Source of the DNA: Plectrocnemia conspersa
Taxonomy: Eukaryota; Arthropoda; Insecta; Trichoptera; Polycentropodidae
Length of the DNA stretch: 64,000 nt
Direction of reading: 5' to 3'
Assembly (NCBI GenBank): GCA_009617715.1
Contig: VTFK01000043.1
Location: 62,001-126,000, forward strand
Made by a program: the position numbers and the translations under genes. Below are positions 63,061 to 64,000 of this stretch, in pieces. The notes beneath the pieces are model-generated. The model was not told the origin of the DNA. It worked only from the letters and a program-made list of their open reading frames with translations, and did not search any database. Within the stretch, counting starts at the first letter, position 1; each line of letters begins with the position of its first letter.

Positions 63061-64000
63061 AAAAAATATCATGAAAAAATATAAACTGCCTTTTTCTGTT
63101 TATTTCCACAAAATCCATTTGTCTCAACCGCGGACCGTTCGTTTATACGTACATAATCCGGTCGCTTTGTAGAATTACTCAACAATGGCCGACTTAGAAA
63201 CGCAAAAATGGCCGCGTAATCAACGGAAAGTGGATAGTAGCATTTGAATTGTAAATTTGGAAAAGTCGATGCCGGAAATGTTTTTCCATACAAAAATAGA
63301 GGATTTCCTCGACGTGAACTAACGACGGTCGTTTTCTATAAAAGCTTCGAAAATTTATTATGGAAATTTCACTCATAAATCCGATAGCGGAAAAATGCCT
63401 CATTAGACAACCGAATGCTCCTTTGTTATGTGCACTGAAATTATTATATATATATAAATAAAAAATTCAATTGAAAATATTTAATTAAGCTTGGTAAAAT
63501 TAGTAAAAATATAAACCTAATCGTAACATTTACAAAAAAAAAACATGTTTAAATCTATCTTATGAATAAAAAATTAAACATAATTTGTAATCTAGAGGAA
63601 TAAAGCTTTTAATATTACTTTTTATATAGGTACGTGAGTTATATATGTTTATTAGAAACTTACTTAATCACACAAACTTAGTATCTTTCAATATGTGTAG
63701 TATTTTTAATACGCTTGCTTTAGAAGATAGTCAAAAACAATTTTTTTAGATTTTTATTTTAATTACGAAACTAACCATCATGACTTGACAAGCTTGTCCA
63801 ATGCTTCATGATGGTCAATAAAATGTATCATAACCTATTTTGTGATCAATTATTAGATACTGTGATGCACTATATAATAATTTAGTAGTCATTTACCGCT
63901 GGGTTTTAAGCTCTTGATTTAAATTATGGAAAATACAAATAAAATAATAATAAATATATTTTTTATTGTATTTATGTTAACTGTTGTCGTTAAACTTTTG
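63061..64000. other. GC-elevated block then AT-rich end of window
   Basis: Bases 63100-63420 are GC-elevated, with CAATGGCCGAC, AAAATGGCCGCG and the inverted repeat AACGAC-G-GTCGTT (about 63322). Two antisense open frames of about 70 codons overlap it without recognised motifs. From 63430 to the end the sequence is A/T-rich and featureless. Confidence 0.4.

Noticed and set aside
1..64000. CRISPR arrays, operons, prokaryotic features
   Set aside because: There are no regularly spaced repeats, ribosome-binding sites or dense coding. The sequence is plainly eukaryotic.

Overview
This window is strongly AT-rich eukaryotic DNA, roughly three quarters A/T by eye, with long homopolymer and TA-rich tracts. 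The transposon content points to an arthropod, most likely an insect. It includes Jockey-clade LINE reverse-transcriptase remnants, a Tigger/pogo transposase pseudogene, a PIF/Harbinger-like MITE and short tRNA-like (SINE-like) segments. I cannot assign an order or species. No complete protein-coding gene is visible. The sequence is best read as an intergenic desert or the interior of one or more very long introns. I found no CRISPR array, rRNA, functional tRNA or operon-like structure.

The best host-gene candidates are short exon-like pieces. A 96-nt plus-strand exon (12068-12163) has a clean acceptor and donor and stands out as GC-rich. A minus-strand coding segment (35332-35459) starts at an ATG and ends at a near-consensus donor. 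A weaker 81-nt plus-strand candidate lies at 8613-8693. I recognise none of these proteins.

Layout by region. 0-12 kb: AT-rich DNA with copy 1 of a dispersed ~450-bp repeat (about 1150-1610), a perfect 25-bp fold-back (3690-3741), a possible hAT end (about 5395) and several GC-elevated islands. 12-24 kb: the 96-nt exon, fragments of two Jockey-clade LINE families, both on the minus strand (18.34-18.74 and 19.4-20.05 kb), and the Harbinger-like MITE (22739-23305). 24-36 kb: short duplications, a SINE-like piece (31.27 kb), a hairpin (32.9 kb), the deleted Tigger element (33318-about 34517) and the minus-strand exon candidate. 36-53 kb: copy 2 of the dispersed repeat (about 36848-37288), a GC-rich block (38488-38545), and further copies of one LINE family (41.32-41.83 and 51.56-52.62 kb). 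53-64 kb: AT-rich DNA, a TA-flanked inverted-repeat element with internal hairpins (58604-58980), a SINE-like piece (59.13 kb) and GC-elevated islands at 56.0-56.6, 59.5-61.3 and 63.1-63.4 kb.

No multi-gene system can be inferred. The most unusual items are the paired ~450-bp repeat, which keeps the same short reading frame and a GTGAGT end in both copies, the perfect fold-back at 3.7 kb, and many short GC-elevated unique islands that could be conserved regulatory elements. All coordinates of degraded elements are approximate.
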